NCBI GenBank assembly: GCA_009760855.2
Contig: WPIO01000011.1
Span: forward strand, 4,082,501-4,146,500
Length of the DNA stretch: 64,000 nt
Direction of reading: 5' to 3'
DNA from: Cristatella mucedo
Lineage: Eukaryota; Bryozoa; Phylactolaemata; Cristatellidae
Positions 10,646 to 22,770 of this stretch are shown here, piece after piece; position 1 is the stretch's first letter; every line of letters starts with the position of its first letter. Under the pieces are notes generated by a model. The model searched no databases. It had not been told where the DNA came from and worked only from the letters and a program-made list of their open reading frames with translations. A program made the position numbers and the translations under genes.

Positions 10646-11131
10646 GCCATACAAGTTAGTATGTTGTGTTAATATATAATTTATATCATTATTCTTACGG
10701 TTCCTGGGACGTCTAGCAGTTAGCAGGTGAGTGTACACAGTTGCATTCACGGACTCACGCGGCGGACTTCGCTTCTTCTTTACCTCCTCATGATTCATTG
10801 AAGTGATAAGATCTCTAGGGTTCTATGAAAGTATTGGGTAAATTGGAGCTGCGTTGAGAGACTATAAGATTGCCGCCAGAAAAACTCCTACTCGCCATCT
10901 GGCGTTTTCGCTACCGTTTCTTGACGATCGTCAAATGTAATCCAAGCCCATGATATCAGAGCGGAGATATGGTCTTGTATAGCACTTTCTCGGGTAGTAA
11001 TGTCCGCAGAAGACTCCGTCAATTCACGGAAAAGCCGGACGGTTGTCGATAAAGTTGCTGACATTCTGGATCGAACGTCTGCACGGCTAGCATTCGGTTT
11101 CTCAGTTGCTGCAGCAGATTCCGACGGTTAA

Positions 11132-11440
11132 ATGACAAGTACAGATTATTCCCGTCAGCTTTTAAGTGATAGCTTTCCTCGTCAATGGGTGTTGGCAAGA
11201 TTCGTTCGTTCGTTTGGTTTGTGCATAGAAGCTGTTGCTAATGCTATCCCTGAACGTCTGCCAGAGAATATATACACTGTCCTTTGCTTTTCCTCAACCT
11301 CGGGAAAAGTGATTCAGGCCCATGGAGCATGCTATCGCCTTTATGCTGACGAGAATAAGCTGTATTTGTCATTTAACCGTCGGAATCTGCTGCAGCGACT
11401 CATCAAATCAAGCGCTTGCTATGCAAACATTTAATCCTGG
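11132..11440 (+). pseudogene. Relic of LINE reverse transcriptase
   Basis: A plus-strand frame contains YADENKLYLSFN. This matches the catalytic core of non-LTR reverse transcriptases (Y-A-D-D, then xxLYLxF, as in LINE-A at 36632-37093), with the second catalytic aspartate changed to glutamate. The sequence upstream of the motif is only weakly like the VLGPVLF region. It is a decayed fragment of an L2/CR1-type element and not a functional gene. Confidence 0.5.
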
Positions 11441-11465
11441 ATGTCGGCAAATTTTCAAACTGACA

Positions 11466-11604
11466 TGTAGATAAGCACGCGCGAGTTTTATTACGTGTTC
11501 GGCGCATGAGCGGCCCTCGCTGGATTATCCTGGAAGCCTGGGTGTTAAACCAGCCAGTTGCTTCCGGTGCCTGCTATCCGCGCCTGCTGCTTCATTATAC
11601 AACA
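11466..11604 (-). mobile_element. Solo LTR of the Gypsy-type family G
   Basis: This 139-bp block resembles the 3' LTR at 27313-27465 over its full length. Both begin TGTAGATAAGCACG and end TACAACA on the plus strand, and both share the AAACCAGCC-GTTGCTTC core. No coding region adjoins, so it is a solo LTR. The flanking bases show no clear target-site duplication. Confidence 0.65.
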
Positions 11605-14127
11605 GTTGACCTGCGCTTCCAGCTGCAAAAACTTACTATGCATGAAATAGTGTAACGATATTGGCAGTACCTCGCAAGTGGGATCAGCTTCCGGCGGCGC
11701 AGAAGAAATAGACATCCAAATATGACAATCTCAGCTTTATTTAACTCTGAGCGGTTAAGACAGACGGAGGCATTCCAAAGGAACTTCGTAACAGCAGGCA
11801 GTGAATGGGACCGTAGTCTTCAGAGCACCAGCAAGGCTTGGTAGCTTCACAGAGCCAGCACTAGAGTAAAGTGCGAATGGAAACGACCGCGGTTGGGCAC
11901 GACCGTCCGGCACGCTGAAAAGCGGTGGTAATCGCCTGCCGCTATGAAGCGGCATCGGTCAAGTGTGCCACCGGCCGACAGGCGGCGCCCACGCTAGCGC
12001 CCAAAGCCGACGAGGCTCCATGCTTCAGGCGCGTCGCGAGCACCCGCCTCGGGTGCACGCTTTGTCCAGATGGTCACTCCTCTTCGAAGGGAGCCCTTGA
12101 AATTCGTCATCCTAGCCGAACGCGGGCGCACGGTCGGCAAATCGATGTACAGCGAAAGTTCGTCACCCAAACTAGGCTCAAAATGTCTTCGTAAGATGAA
12201 AGCAAGATGACCGCGGCGACGAGCGTGAGGCGGCAGACGAATCGCACGCTACTCGGCGGCGAGCAGAGTCGGGCGCTTCCATGAAATATGCATCGCCGCT
12301 ACTCAGCTGGCAGCGGATTCTACAATTCGCAGCCTTCGCTAAAGGAAAAGGCACGAGCTCAATTTGCTGGGAAGCTACTTTATATAGGGTACGTATCGCT
12401 AATGTACAGCCAAATAGCTCGAGTCTGGCAGTCGTTTCGATGAAATCGGAGCACCAGGGTTTATCGTCTCGTTATAATGAAATGCCGGGCCGCTAATCGA
12501 GCAAGCTGCGTTAGTTTAAAAAAAAAAGTATTAGGGATTCCTGAGTTACGATCGTTAAGAACCGGAAGCGTGGATTAAATCTTATAAAAGGGCATCAGAA
12601 GCGATGACGATCCTGCACTGCCTCCTGCTGTCGTGCTGAGGCAGACGGAAAGCATGCGCATGCACACGATATATTGAGTCGACATCAAATTTGTTGGGTC
12701 CGCTGTGCTGTTTGAGCGTTTATTTATTAATGTAAGGTTCGTATTGATTGCTATCGCGGTCTACTGTCGTCGACGTTTACGTGCATGCCTCGAACTTGCT
12801 TCCGCGACGCTTCACAGGTCATGCGTGGAGGCGCTGGTTAAAACCAGTCACTCGCGCCCTTGAGGTATAGCGCTGGTCGCGTGACGACGTGCTGTGTTTT
12901 GTATGTAACTCCAGCTTCAGAGCCGCGGCGAGCGTTCGGAACTGCACATTATTTCTGCCGTTCCGCTAGAGTAGAAAAGCTTTATTTCCAAGCGTTTGCT
13001 TTGCATCGTATTTTTGAATCCTAGCTCTGGAAGGTTGTGCTCAACAATCCCAATCATTTTGTAACGGCGGATCGGTGCTGAGAGCCAGATATCCACCGCT
13101 CATCGACGCTCTTCGTAGGCGCACTCAAAAGCGAGCGTCGCCAAAGCAGCCTTTCCAGATGTCCGCACCGTGCGTGTGCGAGGCGTGGGAAAATCACTCG
13201 TGACCTCGAACTGCAGGCCTCTTGGCTACAGTTTATTCGGCGGGCCTGTAAGCGTTGTAGATGCGAGTGTCTTCTCCTCGTCTTCCTCTCTCTCTCTCTC
13301 TCTCTCTATGTAAGAAATATTTAGTCACTGGACTGTTCTATCTACATCCGCTCGCACGTCTGGGATTGGCTAAGCTCCTAGAATCGGCTAACTACAGGGT
13401 TTACGTGTACGCTAGACCGAAGTATTCCCGATAAAGCTCAATGCCGGAGCCTGGCGGCCAGCGAGTGGCGGAGGATCGGTAGTAGCACCAGCGGCTCTTA
13501 CTCCTCCGCTGATGCCAACCTCGACTCTGCACGAGCCCCCACGTGGGGCCCACAATCGGCCAGGTATCGGGGACGGTCTCCTCCGCAGGACTCCCGAATT
13601 TACTTCGGCTCACACTGTACCCCATTCTAGCGCTCCGAACGGGCAAAACGACGCTAAGCGCCTGCACAACGGCGATTGAGGAATCCGTCCCGAAATACTT
13701 CCCCTCCGATCGCGGCGCTCCCTGAACGCTCCACCTCGGTCGATCGTCATGCGCTTGACCTGATGGCCACAGCAGTTCTTTTTCATCCATGCACTGTCGT
13801 TCCTGTCATCTTACGCCACCACTGTACTGCTCAAGCCCCATTCACCACGTATACGTAAGTCCGATTCCACGCGACAACTCTCAAGACTGCAGCCGCGTCG
13901 TCATCTATTTCCAAGCGTCCCCCTCCTGATTTATTACTACGCGTTCTCGGGCCACTGGCTGCCGGTCTCGTGGACTACGCCCAAACGTTCGCTTAGTGGA
14001 GGGGGCTACGGTCCACTTGCCGCATATTTTGTCATTAGTCGAGCTCGGCTGAGCTCGGTGCCTCGATCGCCTGCAGGCTACCTCCATTGATAGGCCTCGA
14101 TCCGTATGGCCCACGGCCCAAACTACA
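11605..14127. other. Unrecognised, partly GC-rich sequence
   Basis: Several short frames (11925-12194, 12281-12496, minus 13401-13790) overlap on both strands, and none carries a recognised motif. A (TC)n tract sits at about 13287-13307. Nothing else can be supported. Confidence 0.4.
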
Positions 14128-14826
14128 TTACTCATTTATCGCACTCAGCATATTTCTTGCTCTCTTTGTCGAAGTGCTCCTGTTATAATTGTAGAAGTCC
14201 CGCCCATAATGTAAACGGAACTCAGGTAAAAGGAAGTGTCGCGAAAATGAGGTCCCAGTTCGAATCTTGCACGTTTTGGTAAGCAAACGTAAGTCTCCAC
14301 GGGAGTTCGAAGAAAAATCAAAGTAAATCCAGCAACAAATATATACAATCACGTGAAGATTCCTCCTGAGCTTAAGGCAATAACAGCTCAGAGAGTCAAA
14401 AGGAATGTTTACTACGGTGCATCGGATGAGCTTCCAAGTACGATCAATTTCCATTAGAAACTTGTGACTTCCGCTCGTCACTGTGGACCACATGTCTTTC
14501 GTAGCAGCAGATCGAAAAAAGGGCACAGCGAGCAGAACTGATGCGTAGCTGTAGCAGGCAACGACGAGAAAAGCCAATAACGGAGCAAAGCCACTCTGCG
14601 TCGAACTGCCGAAACTCGGGGAAACGACGCATACGAACAACTGAATAGCAATAAAAGAGTGAAAAAGAATCCCAAGAGCTCTGTGCTCTGAGAGCTCAGC
14701 TAAGGCCTTACTTGGAACAGAGCCAGCAAATCGGAAGAGAGTGAAGGTGCGAGCACGTTTGCGGCCAGTTTCTGGGTTCAAGAGTTCTTGCCTCGCCAGG
14801 CTCACCGTCTTGACGTCGCTCGTCAC
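14128..14826 (-). CDS. Hypothetical membrane-protein-like frame, possibly an exon
   Basis: An open frame of about 232 codons runs on the minus strand. The 5' side extends to a stop at 14860 without an ATG, so if it codes it would be an internal exon or a decayed gene. Residues about 50-66 and 80-103 are hydrophobic and could form two membrane helices, after a basic N-terminal part (RKRARTFTLF). I do not recognise a family. Multi-pass receptors are one possibility, but that is only inference from hydropathy. The C-terminal third looks less protein-like, suggesting a splice site near 14400. Confidence 0.25.
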   Translation of the reverse strand: MTSDVKTVSLARQELLNPETGRKRARTFTLFRFAGSVPSKALAELSEHRALGILFHSFIAIQLFVCVVSPSFGSSTQSGFAPLLAFLVVACYSYASVLLAVPFFRSAATKDMWSTVTSGSHKFLMEIDRTWKLIRCTVVNIPFDSLSCYCLKLRRNLHVIVYICCWIYFDFSSNSRGDLRLLTKTCKIRTGTSFSRHFLLPEFRLHYGRDFYNYNRSTSTKRARNMLSAINE

Positions 14827-14969
14827 AAGGTCAGATAGAATAGAAACCCAAGAACTGTCTTAAAGGAACGAAATCCGTTTTGGTAAAGGTGGGTAGAGTT
14901 TAAACGCAAGATGGATCAGCCTCCGGAACTACCTACATTGAGTCAAAAGTCTGCTCGCCACAATCGCAA

Positions 14970-15095
14970 TAATCGAGCTTACAGCTGGTGCACAATTTGG
15001 CAGCTAGGCTCGTGTGTCGTAAACTTTGTGATTTGTCACATTACCCTATTCTCACCCGTCCTGGGTTTCCAACAAGCAACGTATTGAATCTAAAG
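14970..15095 (+). mobile_element. LINE-A fragment, diverged
   Basis: The stretch matches the part of LINE-A that encodes the [11 protein letters not shown]-like segment (GGCAGCTAGGCTCGTGTGTC) and the following region (CAACAAGCAACGTATTGAAT, corresponding to VKQRIDIE). Both ends are lost. Confidence 0.55.
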
Positions 15096-15167
15096 TCCAG
15101 TCATTCGCCTTTACTGTAGGCCCCCCCCCCGATTCCTCTTGCCGCGACTGAATATCGAAGAGTTTCA

Positions 15168-15236
15168 GAATGGTTCCGAAACCCATCGGTTGCTGGTCCA
15201 GTGCTCTTCCGATTGAGCTACCAAGACTAATTTGAC
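15168..15236 (-). pseudogene. tRNA-like sequence (pseudo-tRNA or SINE head)
   Basis: On the minus strand an A-box (TAGCTCAATCGG) with a pairing D stem GCTC/GAGC and a T-arm-like GGTTTCGGAACC lie at the right spacing. The anticodon stem does not pair and the acceptor stem is not convincing. It is therefore a decayed tRNA or the head of an unidentified SINE, not a working gene. Confidence 0.4.
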
Positions 15237-15574
15237 GTTCAGCACCGGGCTTTAAAGCCACGGCCTCAAATTTCCACTCACGTGCTGGAGCCGACTCCAG
15301 TAGTTTTACACTTATGACCATCCATGTCTACAAATGCAAAAATTGGTGCCAAGCCGCAGCGAGATAGCAGTTTCGACAAACGGCTCGCCAATAAAGCTTC
15401 AGAAAGTTCCCTCATGAAAGTTGCTTGCCGTCTAGTTCGCTGCTTCTTCAGCCCAAATATGGTGAATTTGAAGTGAGTTTGCAGTCAAATTTTAGCGAGT
15501 AGTAGGCGACGGATAAGGACGAGCTTTTAAGACTATAATTGCTCAAGTACTCACATTACCCTGTATATATTACT

Positions 15575-15735
15575 GATTTAACAGCCTCTTTTGCATAGCG
15601 ACAGAATAGCCTTTACGGCTACCACCACCGCTTGCACCGGCAATAAAGGATTGCCCACAGCAGGAATCGAACCCATGATCTCGGGATCGAGGTCGTGAAA
15701 AGCATCGTCCTTCTGTCAGTAAACTGTGACGCCTA
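15575..15735 (-). mobile_element. SINE-1 copy
   Basis: Reverse-strand SINE-1: body complement (ACAGCCTCTTTTGCATAGCG), then the complement of the B-box (GGAATCGAACCC), then the head (GATCGAGGTCGTGAAA). The A-box side is partly decayed. Confidence 0.75.
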
Positions 15736-17080
15736 ATATTTGCAGATTTTAATAATTTGCATTAGAGATTTTCAAGTAATTGCCGGAGAAACTACGTCAG
15801 GCATGGGAGAATGAAAAACTGGTAAACTCGACTCCAGAAGTCGGGCACTATTTTCGGCAAGCAGAGTGACGTGCCTAATGCTACCAGAGATAGGCAGCGG
15901 CTTCCGCGCTTTCCGCTCGAAATCACCTGATCCAACATATGGCTCAGAAACCGTACAGTATGGAATAGACATCTCGCTAGCAATTCATCTCGGGATCGTA
16001 CAAATCTCCCTGACCTTAGCACGTATGTGTGGAAAAGAATAAGTTAAATCGGCAAATAAAGTTTTTGAGAACGAAGTGCTTGGGGTTGTATTGTTTTGGA
16101 CCGGGCCGTAACGTAACTGTTTCTAACCTTTCCTGTCGAGGCCGACCCCGGCAAAAGCCCTTTGAAAGAGAAAATATCTCTATGGGCGTTACGCCTGCGG
16201 GCGCTAAGTAAGCCACGTGCTGCCCCTCGTCAATAGCGACAAGATGGCCGAATATATTGTATGTATGCAGCATCACTGCTATACACGACAGCATTATTCT
16301 TACCGATTTTTGGCAAACCATAAACAACTTAGCAGAGCTGAGGTCTGTACTGAGCTCCTTACCACCGGAAAGTAGCACTAAAAAGATTGCTGAAGAAGAA
16401 CCTACAAGTCGACTATATATTCATGATGCGCATGTTCCGCGAGACGTTCAGAAGGCACTACTTTAAAAGCAGCTACTCATCGTAGGTGGCAATTCATTTC
16501 TGGTGCAACAACTTTCTGTACGGTTCTGCTGTACACCCTGGGGTGCTGCAAAGACATGTAATGGGTGTCGAATGTTTAAAAGAATAACTGCCCCAATCTT
16601 GTCGAAGGATTTCGTCGACTTACATGATGAGAGACTCATATAACTAGCGAAAACAATGAAACCGAACGTTCTATTGGTGGTTTGAAAAGTACCACCACGG
16701 TCCAAGCATTAACCCGTTGCCTCAGAAGATGACGAATATAGGGCTTCATTGGCCAAGGACTTCAGTTTTTGACCAATGGTATCGCAAGTGGAGTGGGGAG
16801 GTCTACAAGAAACAGAACTCAAAAGCCCAGTTCAAACGCTGGGACTTTACACTTACTGAAGAGTTCATACGTTCTTCTCAACTTGATGTACAAAGTAAAG
16901 AGATTAAATGATCATTCCCATTTCTTAAGTTAAAAAGTTCGAGCTTCACTTTAACCAGAAGTAAGCTATATTCAGCTGCCAGCTTTGCAGATCAAAAATG
17001 ATCACCATTGGGTCCTTCTAAAAATATTTACTATTCATATCGAGAGAATAATTGCAATCGCTGCGCCACTTAAAATTAGT
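15736..17080. other. Unrecognised sequence with short frames
   Basis: Plus-strand frames at 16257-16466 (69 codons) and 16717-16911 (64 codons) look somewhat protein-like but match no family I know and carry stops between them. They could be relics of a mobile element or chance. Confidence 0.3.
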
Positions 17081-17205
17081 ACATAATGTAATGTATCTCC
17101 GTCTGTAACTTCACAAAGCCATAAAGACAATGTGAGTGTTACGAAGGAGTTTTTTATATAGCGCACTCACAGCCTCAGCGGCTTTCGGTAGCCAACAGAC
17201 TTAAT
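17081..17205 (-). mobile_element. LINE-B 3' end
   Basis: The stretch is the reverse complement of the LINE-B 3' end seen at 23290-23415 and 35030-35165: it opens with ATGTAATGTATCTCCGTCTG and runs through CACAAAGCCATAAAGAC to CGGCTTTCGGTAGCCAACAG. Only the last about 120 bp of the element is present. Confidence 0.75.
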
Positions 17206-18218
17206 ATCGCGAAGCAAAGAGAAAGTGGGAAGCATAGCAGTCAGGAGAGAAGTTCAGGTAGTGTGTAAGGTGGAAGTAGTAGCTCAGGACCGCCGAAAAG
17301 GATGAGCCAAAGTCAGCAGCAGGAGTAGTAGTCGTTTTGTAAGACGTTACTTCTACAAAATCAAAGTTTCAGCTCAGTTGAGGGAATAGCCCGGCTGAAC
17401 GGCAAGCGCCTAAAGATCACTGTGAGTCACATCTGACCCACAAGGTCCTTTTGGTCTTTGTACAATATCAATAAATGTGCTTTGGGGGGGTGGGCTAATC
17501 CCATTTCGCGGGGCACATAACTCCCACTACTGTTTGGACTTGATAATTTTATCAACCGTGTCAGTCATCTTGACAACAACCAAAATTTGTGATTGCATTT
17601 GTAACTAGTTTTATCTTTTAATACACGAATTTTCACTTAAAAATTTTTGAATTGACCATTTTTGAGAACTTACCCCCTTAATGTTGGGGTAAGATTGTTG
17701 ATACTAAGCGTCACGTAGCACGCTTCCTTCAGCCTTCTACTTCCGTGTTTCTACAGCTCACCAAAACAGTGCATAGATACACAGCTTTCTGAGCTGCACC
17801 TGTCGTACCCGGCCCTGTCTAAAAAAACCCAGACCAAACAGGTCATCGGTGGGCAGAAATACGGAAAAGCAGGTCATTGGTGGGAAGCAATATCAATCCT
17901 GAATGGTTCTGTACATGCTACTTTGCTTGCGTACTGCACCATAGTGTATCAACCATTCAACTCGAGGTCCCAGAGGCTACAAATGACACAAGCACGCCTC
18001 TTTCCATATCTCCAGTCTGGGCTAAGGTACCGGACACTTGCACGTTATCATCAAGCAAGTTACATGTTCTTATAAGTTACCAGTGTTACCTGGGTCTCAC
18101 CTGTCCTAGACCTAATTGCCCATGACAGTATACACTCACTCCTGATCATACATTGGCATACTCTCAAGTTCCAGCTTCGTATTTTCAGCATTACCCAGAC
18201 GCGACTGCCTGCCATCGG
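17206..18218. other. Unrecognised sequence
   Basis: No gene, RNA or repeat family was recognised. Confidence 0.4.
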
Positions 18219-18330
18219 GCTTTGGTCCAGGGGTAAGATGCCTGCTCTTCACATTCCCGACGGTGAGTTTGAGTCCAGCAGTGTGCAATCCTTTATTGCC
18301 CACAGCAAGCGGTAGTGATAGCTTTCAATT
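18219..18330 (+). mobile_element. SINE-1-like copy, diverged
   Basis: A head with CTTTGGTCCAGGGGTAAGATG and a B-box-like GAGTTTGAGTCCAGCAGTG is followed by the SINE-1 body start (CAATCCTTTATTGCCCAC). The 3' tail is missing. It may be a variant subfamily shared with 62757-62875. Confidence 0.55.
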
Positions 18331-20820
18331 GAGATCTCAGGCACTCAATTCTATGCATGTTTTATTTATAAGCCCAAATCGTAGGGCATGTTTTGGTACA
18401 ATACTCGCAGTCACAAGCAATGTGACACACACTAGCTCAGGATTGGGATTACTGCCAAGGGTCCTTAGCAACTATCCTTCAATTCGGCCTTGATGTTATG
18501 TAACAGCTACCAACATCAAGTACTGCCACGAACGCTGGGGCTGCTGACCCTTTCAGACATAATGACGAATGCTGTTAGATGTGGCACCTCAAAGCAAGGC
18601 TAGCGAGACTGTGGTTGCTGCATCGATCCACTCAGGCTTGTCGACGATAGCAAAGCATAGCAGCAGACACGAGTGCCTACATCCTCAAAGACCCAAGAAC
18701 TGAACGAACATCTCGAATATCCAGCTCATCCGGCCTAGACCCTACATTATATAACAGGATACGTATGCTTATAGTTTAGAAACCTTATAATCTTGAGCAA
18801 ATCTCCTTCCCCCTATTAGAAAGCCGCTGGTCCAAGACAAAGCTGCACTTGCTAATAAAAGCATTGAAGACTACCTGTCTATATGCCTTGGCTTGAATGC
18901 TGCTTGACTTACCTCGGCCACCACAAGGTCTCTTGTCCATTTTTAAACACACACACGTAATATGCACACCAATACTTACTCTTTTACAGTATAAAATGTA
19001 GGATATCTGAATTTTCATTATTGCTTACAGCTAAGCCAGAATTTACCATCTGCAAATTTTCTCTGGCTATTCGCGACATGGGGGTACTACCTGTCATAAG
19101 ATACCAGTGGTGTTTAGTGTAACCGCAATATAAGTAACCAACGGTTTTTAAAAACATTGCCTGAGGGACCATCTACTCACAATTTGTACTCATTCGATAA
19201 GGACAAAGGCTACTAATGCTATTCGATAAGTTAGGGCAAGTGAGGATAAGATTTCTTACAAATTCAGCACCAGCCTTATACGATACAAACATATATGAAC
19301 AATGTGACATGCATTTCACAAGTGCATTTACTTTCTAGGTTTTTCACCGTTTGCCTTATGGCATAGCTTCCATGCCGACCTCACTTAGCAGCTGAAGAAC
19401 AATAAAGCCTCCGGAGCGACCTGATTTAATAATAATGCAATATCAGCACTTGCGACTGCAACCAATACAAAAGATACAATCGAGTGTAGCAAACGTGGAC
19501 AAACGCACAGCCTTAAAGAACAGCTGGCCTCACTGAAAACGTAACAAGTGAGGAATAAAAATACAATAACGTTGTTAGGAGGCATGCTCATAAGCTGCCT
19601 TATCGGTACAAGGAGCAAAGCAAGCCTACTGAAAAGTGGTGGTACGACAATTAAAGTCTGTATTTGATCAAACTCATCAGCACCTTGGTTGACTTACACC
19701 CAAAAGCTGCTAGTTTTCTTTGGCACCAACCTTGCCTCTCAAAATTATTGAACCGCCTCGAAACCTTTTGTCGATCCCTGAAAAAGCAGAGCTGGGCTGA
19801 GTTAATAAGCGAGCTTAAATTACGATTGAAGCTATAAAGAAGAGTGAACGAGTCGGTCAGATGGCCCCTGTGCACTCAGTTGGTTCAACATTGACTGGTG
19901 CTTCAGACCCACTGCTGAACACGTGCCAACAGTGAGTTCAGGTGCAACTCATCACGAACCCGTTTAACAAAAAAAAAGCTGTTACCGAGCAGTTACCATG
20001 AGCAATCGTGTACACAGCTAGCCGAGCGGATCTGTGCAGACACTGCCAACAGAATAGTTACTGTTACCCGAATTACAGCGCAACACAGAAACCGCCGAGT
20101 GATTGCTTGAAGGTGAAGCAATGGCAATTCTAAATAATTGTGCGACATCGTGGACCACATCAGTGATGGTTCCCGGGCTACAGATTCTTCTGGAAGTAGA
20201 ATATCTCCGAAAGGCTTTCGTCTTCGCAGTTAATCTTAATGAGTCCAGACTTATTACGAAATCACCAAAAGCACGACGTCATGCGAATTGATCTCATAAT
20301 TTTGCAAGCAGAACCCCCTTAGGCCATTCAACGAACGCTAACGTCTAACGTCTTAATAACCACACCGCACGTCTTTACTATAATTGAATGGGAAGTCAGC
20401 GCATGAGATTATGTAGTAAGAAACACTAATTGTAAGATTATAAACGCGATGAATGCATACAAGGCTCCATACAGCTGGCGGCAGCAGTGTGCCAGGGGCC
20501 GTCACCATACCTAACCAAACTTGTCGATTTCACTCCTTACTGCACTATTTGTGCATACACAATTATTATTACTACGTGCTGTGGAATCCTCGAGTTCAGA
20601 CACAAGTTAAGATACGCTTTTACATCTTGAACACTTTTCGGGAATTGGAACCGAGCGTATTGACAAACTTCCGGCGGACCATCACTTTATTCCTGGCTCG
20701 TCTGATGAGCTGACAGACAGTACTTGTCGTGGCGTAGACGAAAGTTTTCCGGAAACGGGTGATTTTTTACTTCAAGGGAAATCTAGCAATTGTGCGCTCT
20801 GGCAAATGGCCGCGCCCCGG
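18331..20820. other. Unrecognised sequence
   Basis: Short frames only on both strands. No motif, RNA or repeat was recognised. Confidence 0.4.
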
Positions 20821-21114
20821 ACCGGTGGCGGCCAGTCAGTTCAGAATTAGACAGGTTAGCCATTGAAAAGGATCAATTATAAACGAGTCTTACACAATGA
20901 CACAACAGAATGCACAAACCAAGGTACGATACATAATAATCTAGCAGTAGCTGTTCTGAAACTTACCAATGCAGCAGCGTGCCGCCATCAACGACGCGGC
21001 ACGAGGTCCGAATGATGGCTGCGACCGCCTTCGTTGAAGGTCAGGGTCGGTCTGTTTCCCTCGCGCACTGACGTAGTAGGACAGACCCGCCCACAGCTCC
21101 GCCTCGCTCTCACC

Positions 21115-21148
21115 TCTTAGTTGCTACATTGGTGCCTGAAAAGTCCGC
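21115..21148 (+). other. Possible LTR end and primer-binding site
   Basis: GTTGCTACA (ending 21128) is followed directly by TTGGTGCCTGAAAAGTCC. A CA end followed by TTGGTGCC resembles the junction of a 5' LTR with a tRNA primer-binding site. No LTR start, second copy or coding region could be identified, so this remains a suggestion. Confidence 0.25.
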
Positions 21149-22770
21149 CGTAGATTGGGCAGAGTGGAGCGTACATTCAGGATGGCGTGGAGCAGCTCGA
21201 CCCGCACTTTTGTCGACGCCCGCGACAGCTGACGCCTTTCCCGCTGGCGGCTGCTGAGGCAAAGCGGAAACAAACGCGCGCACTAAGCGAGCCCTAGCGG
21301 CTAACGCTCTGGCGGTTACCTGGTGGGAACGTCAGTACCGCGATATGCGACGGTGGTGAAGAGTGCCTAAAATCCCTCTTCACGCCTTAAAGACTATGTG
21401 GGCGTTACCCAGGAGAGTTATCTATAGCGAACTAAAAGCATTGCATGCGGTTCGCGGTTCTCTGCACGGTTCGTATCGCAGGGCTCGCCGGCACACTGCC
21501 GGTGCAGGCAGGCCGGTAGTACCCTAAACCACCCCAGGGTCTAACAGCTGGTGGCTGTGGCCTAGGGTCAAGCCGGCTTTGTCCTCCCACCAACTCAGAG
21601 GATGAGTGGTGGCGGGGAGTCGAGTGGGAGACGGGGCCGAAAGGAGCCGTGCGCCCTTGGGCTCCGTACGTGGTAATAAACTGTCGGTGTTGGGCATCGG
21701 CTGGCTTTCTGCAGTGCAGACAAGAACAAACTACATCGCATTCAATAAAATCATCCCTCGTTGTATTACTTTGAATTAGTACATACTCTCAGCTCGCGTA
21801 GTTCACATTGACCGGCGTGTTCAGTTGCTAACGCCCGATGGACTGCGCGCGAAGGCTATTTCCCGCATTGTCTATGGCATGGTACCTCCCTGGATGCGTG
21901 CGGCATGCTTTTGCCGCGAAGCGTTCCCGGGCAGACCGTTTGGCTGCGCCGTCACACCTGTTGCTCGTTTCCCTCATTCCAGGCGTTCCAATCAAGGCGT
22001 GGGAAATACGAATAACTGCTATTTACGGGTACCATCAATTTTGTCTATTCCCATTAAAAACATGCCCTGCTGGCGCTATCGCTCTTATCTTAGCGTTTGT
22101 GATATATACAACGCAGTTATTCGCTGATATTATCTAGAAGTGGGATATATTTATATATATTATGATTACATGATTTATATTTAGAAAATTACTTATATTA
22201 AAAGGATTAAAATATAAATAATGGAGTCAAAAAGGAGCTTTAATGATTCAGAGTTTCTATTGCGCCCGGATGAAATGCATTACTGATCTTCTTTTAGCTT
22301 TTTAATTGAGAATGGAGGTAATCCTAATATTTGTTGAAAGAAAAAAAGGAGAAAACAATAGCCCATGTGTTAAAAGATTAAGAAAGTATGGAGGCTTATT
22401 ACTTTATGAGCTTACACAGAAAGAGCAACACAGGGATAAGCTAAAAGAACACATAAGGAAGGACGTTGAACCTAATGCTAGATACTTATATAAATATTGG
22501 TTACATGCTAGAGAATGTTTTATTCTTTTTTAATAGCTTTAGTTGGTTCTTGGTCATATCAAAGGTCACCTTCGTACAGGACACCCAGAATGCATCCAGA
22601 TGCTACGGCAGGTATCCGAATTCGAGTTGTACCAGGTTTGCCCGTAACTATTAGGATGATTGAGGAATCAGAAGACTGCTTCTACAGCTAGTCATCACCT
22701 CCGATCCCTATTCACAATTAGGTGCTATTTTCCACGGCGGCGTGAAAAAATTGAATTAGCTCTTTAGTTC
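21149..22770. other. Unrecognised, with an AT-rich section
   Basis: The sequence to about 21700 is GC-rich and has only short frames. From 22130 to 22540 it is strongly AT-rich. A minor frame near 22555-22650 is open but unrecognised. No feature can be supported. Confidence 0.35.

Larger units (their letters stand above)
10090..10730. repeat. Inverted duplication carrying two tRNA-Val genes
   Basis: Arms 10090-10245 and 10574-10730 are reverse-complement copies about 156 bp long. The similarity covers the tRNA genes almost perfectly and continues, at a lower level, through about 84 bp of 5' flank (for example ACTGCTATACGTCACAGGAAC against ACTGCTAGACGTCCCAGGAAC). The 328-bp centre holds a direct repeat, CACTCACATCTAAAAACAAA, near 10379 and 10483. 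This indicates duplication of a tRNA gene together with its upstream flank in opposite orientation. Confidence 0.85.

Noticed and set aside
14225-14290. B-box-like CAGTTCGAATCTTGC
   Set aside because: No paired acceptor, D or anticodon arms upstream at tRNA spacing.
22306-22654. Mitochondrial-like AT-rich insertion
   Set aside because: Composition suggested it, but no mitochondrial gene motif could be read in any frame.
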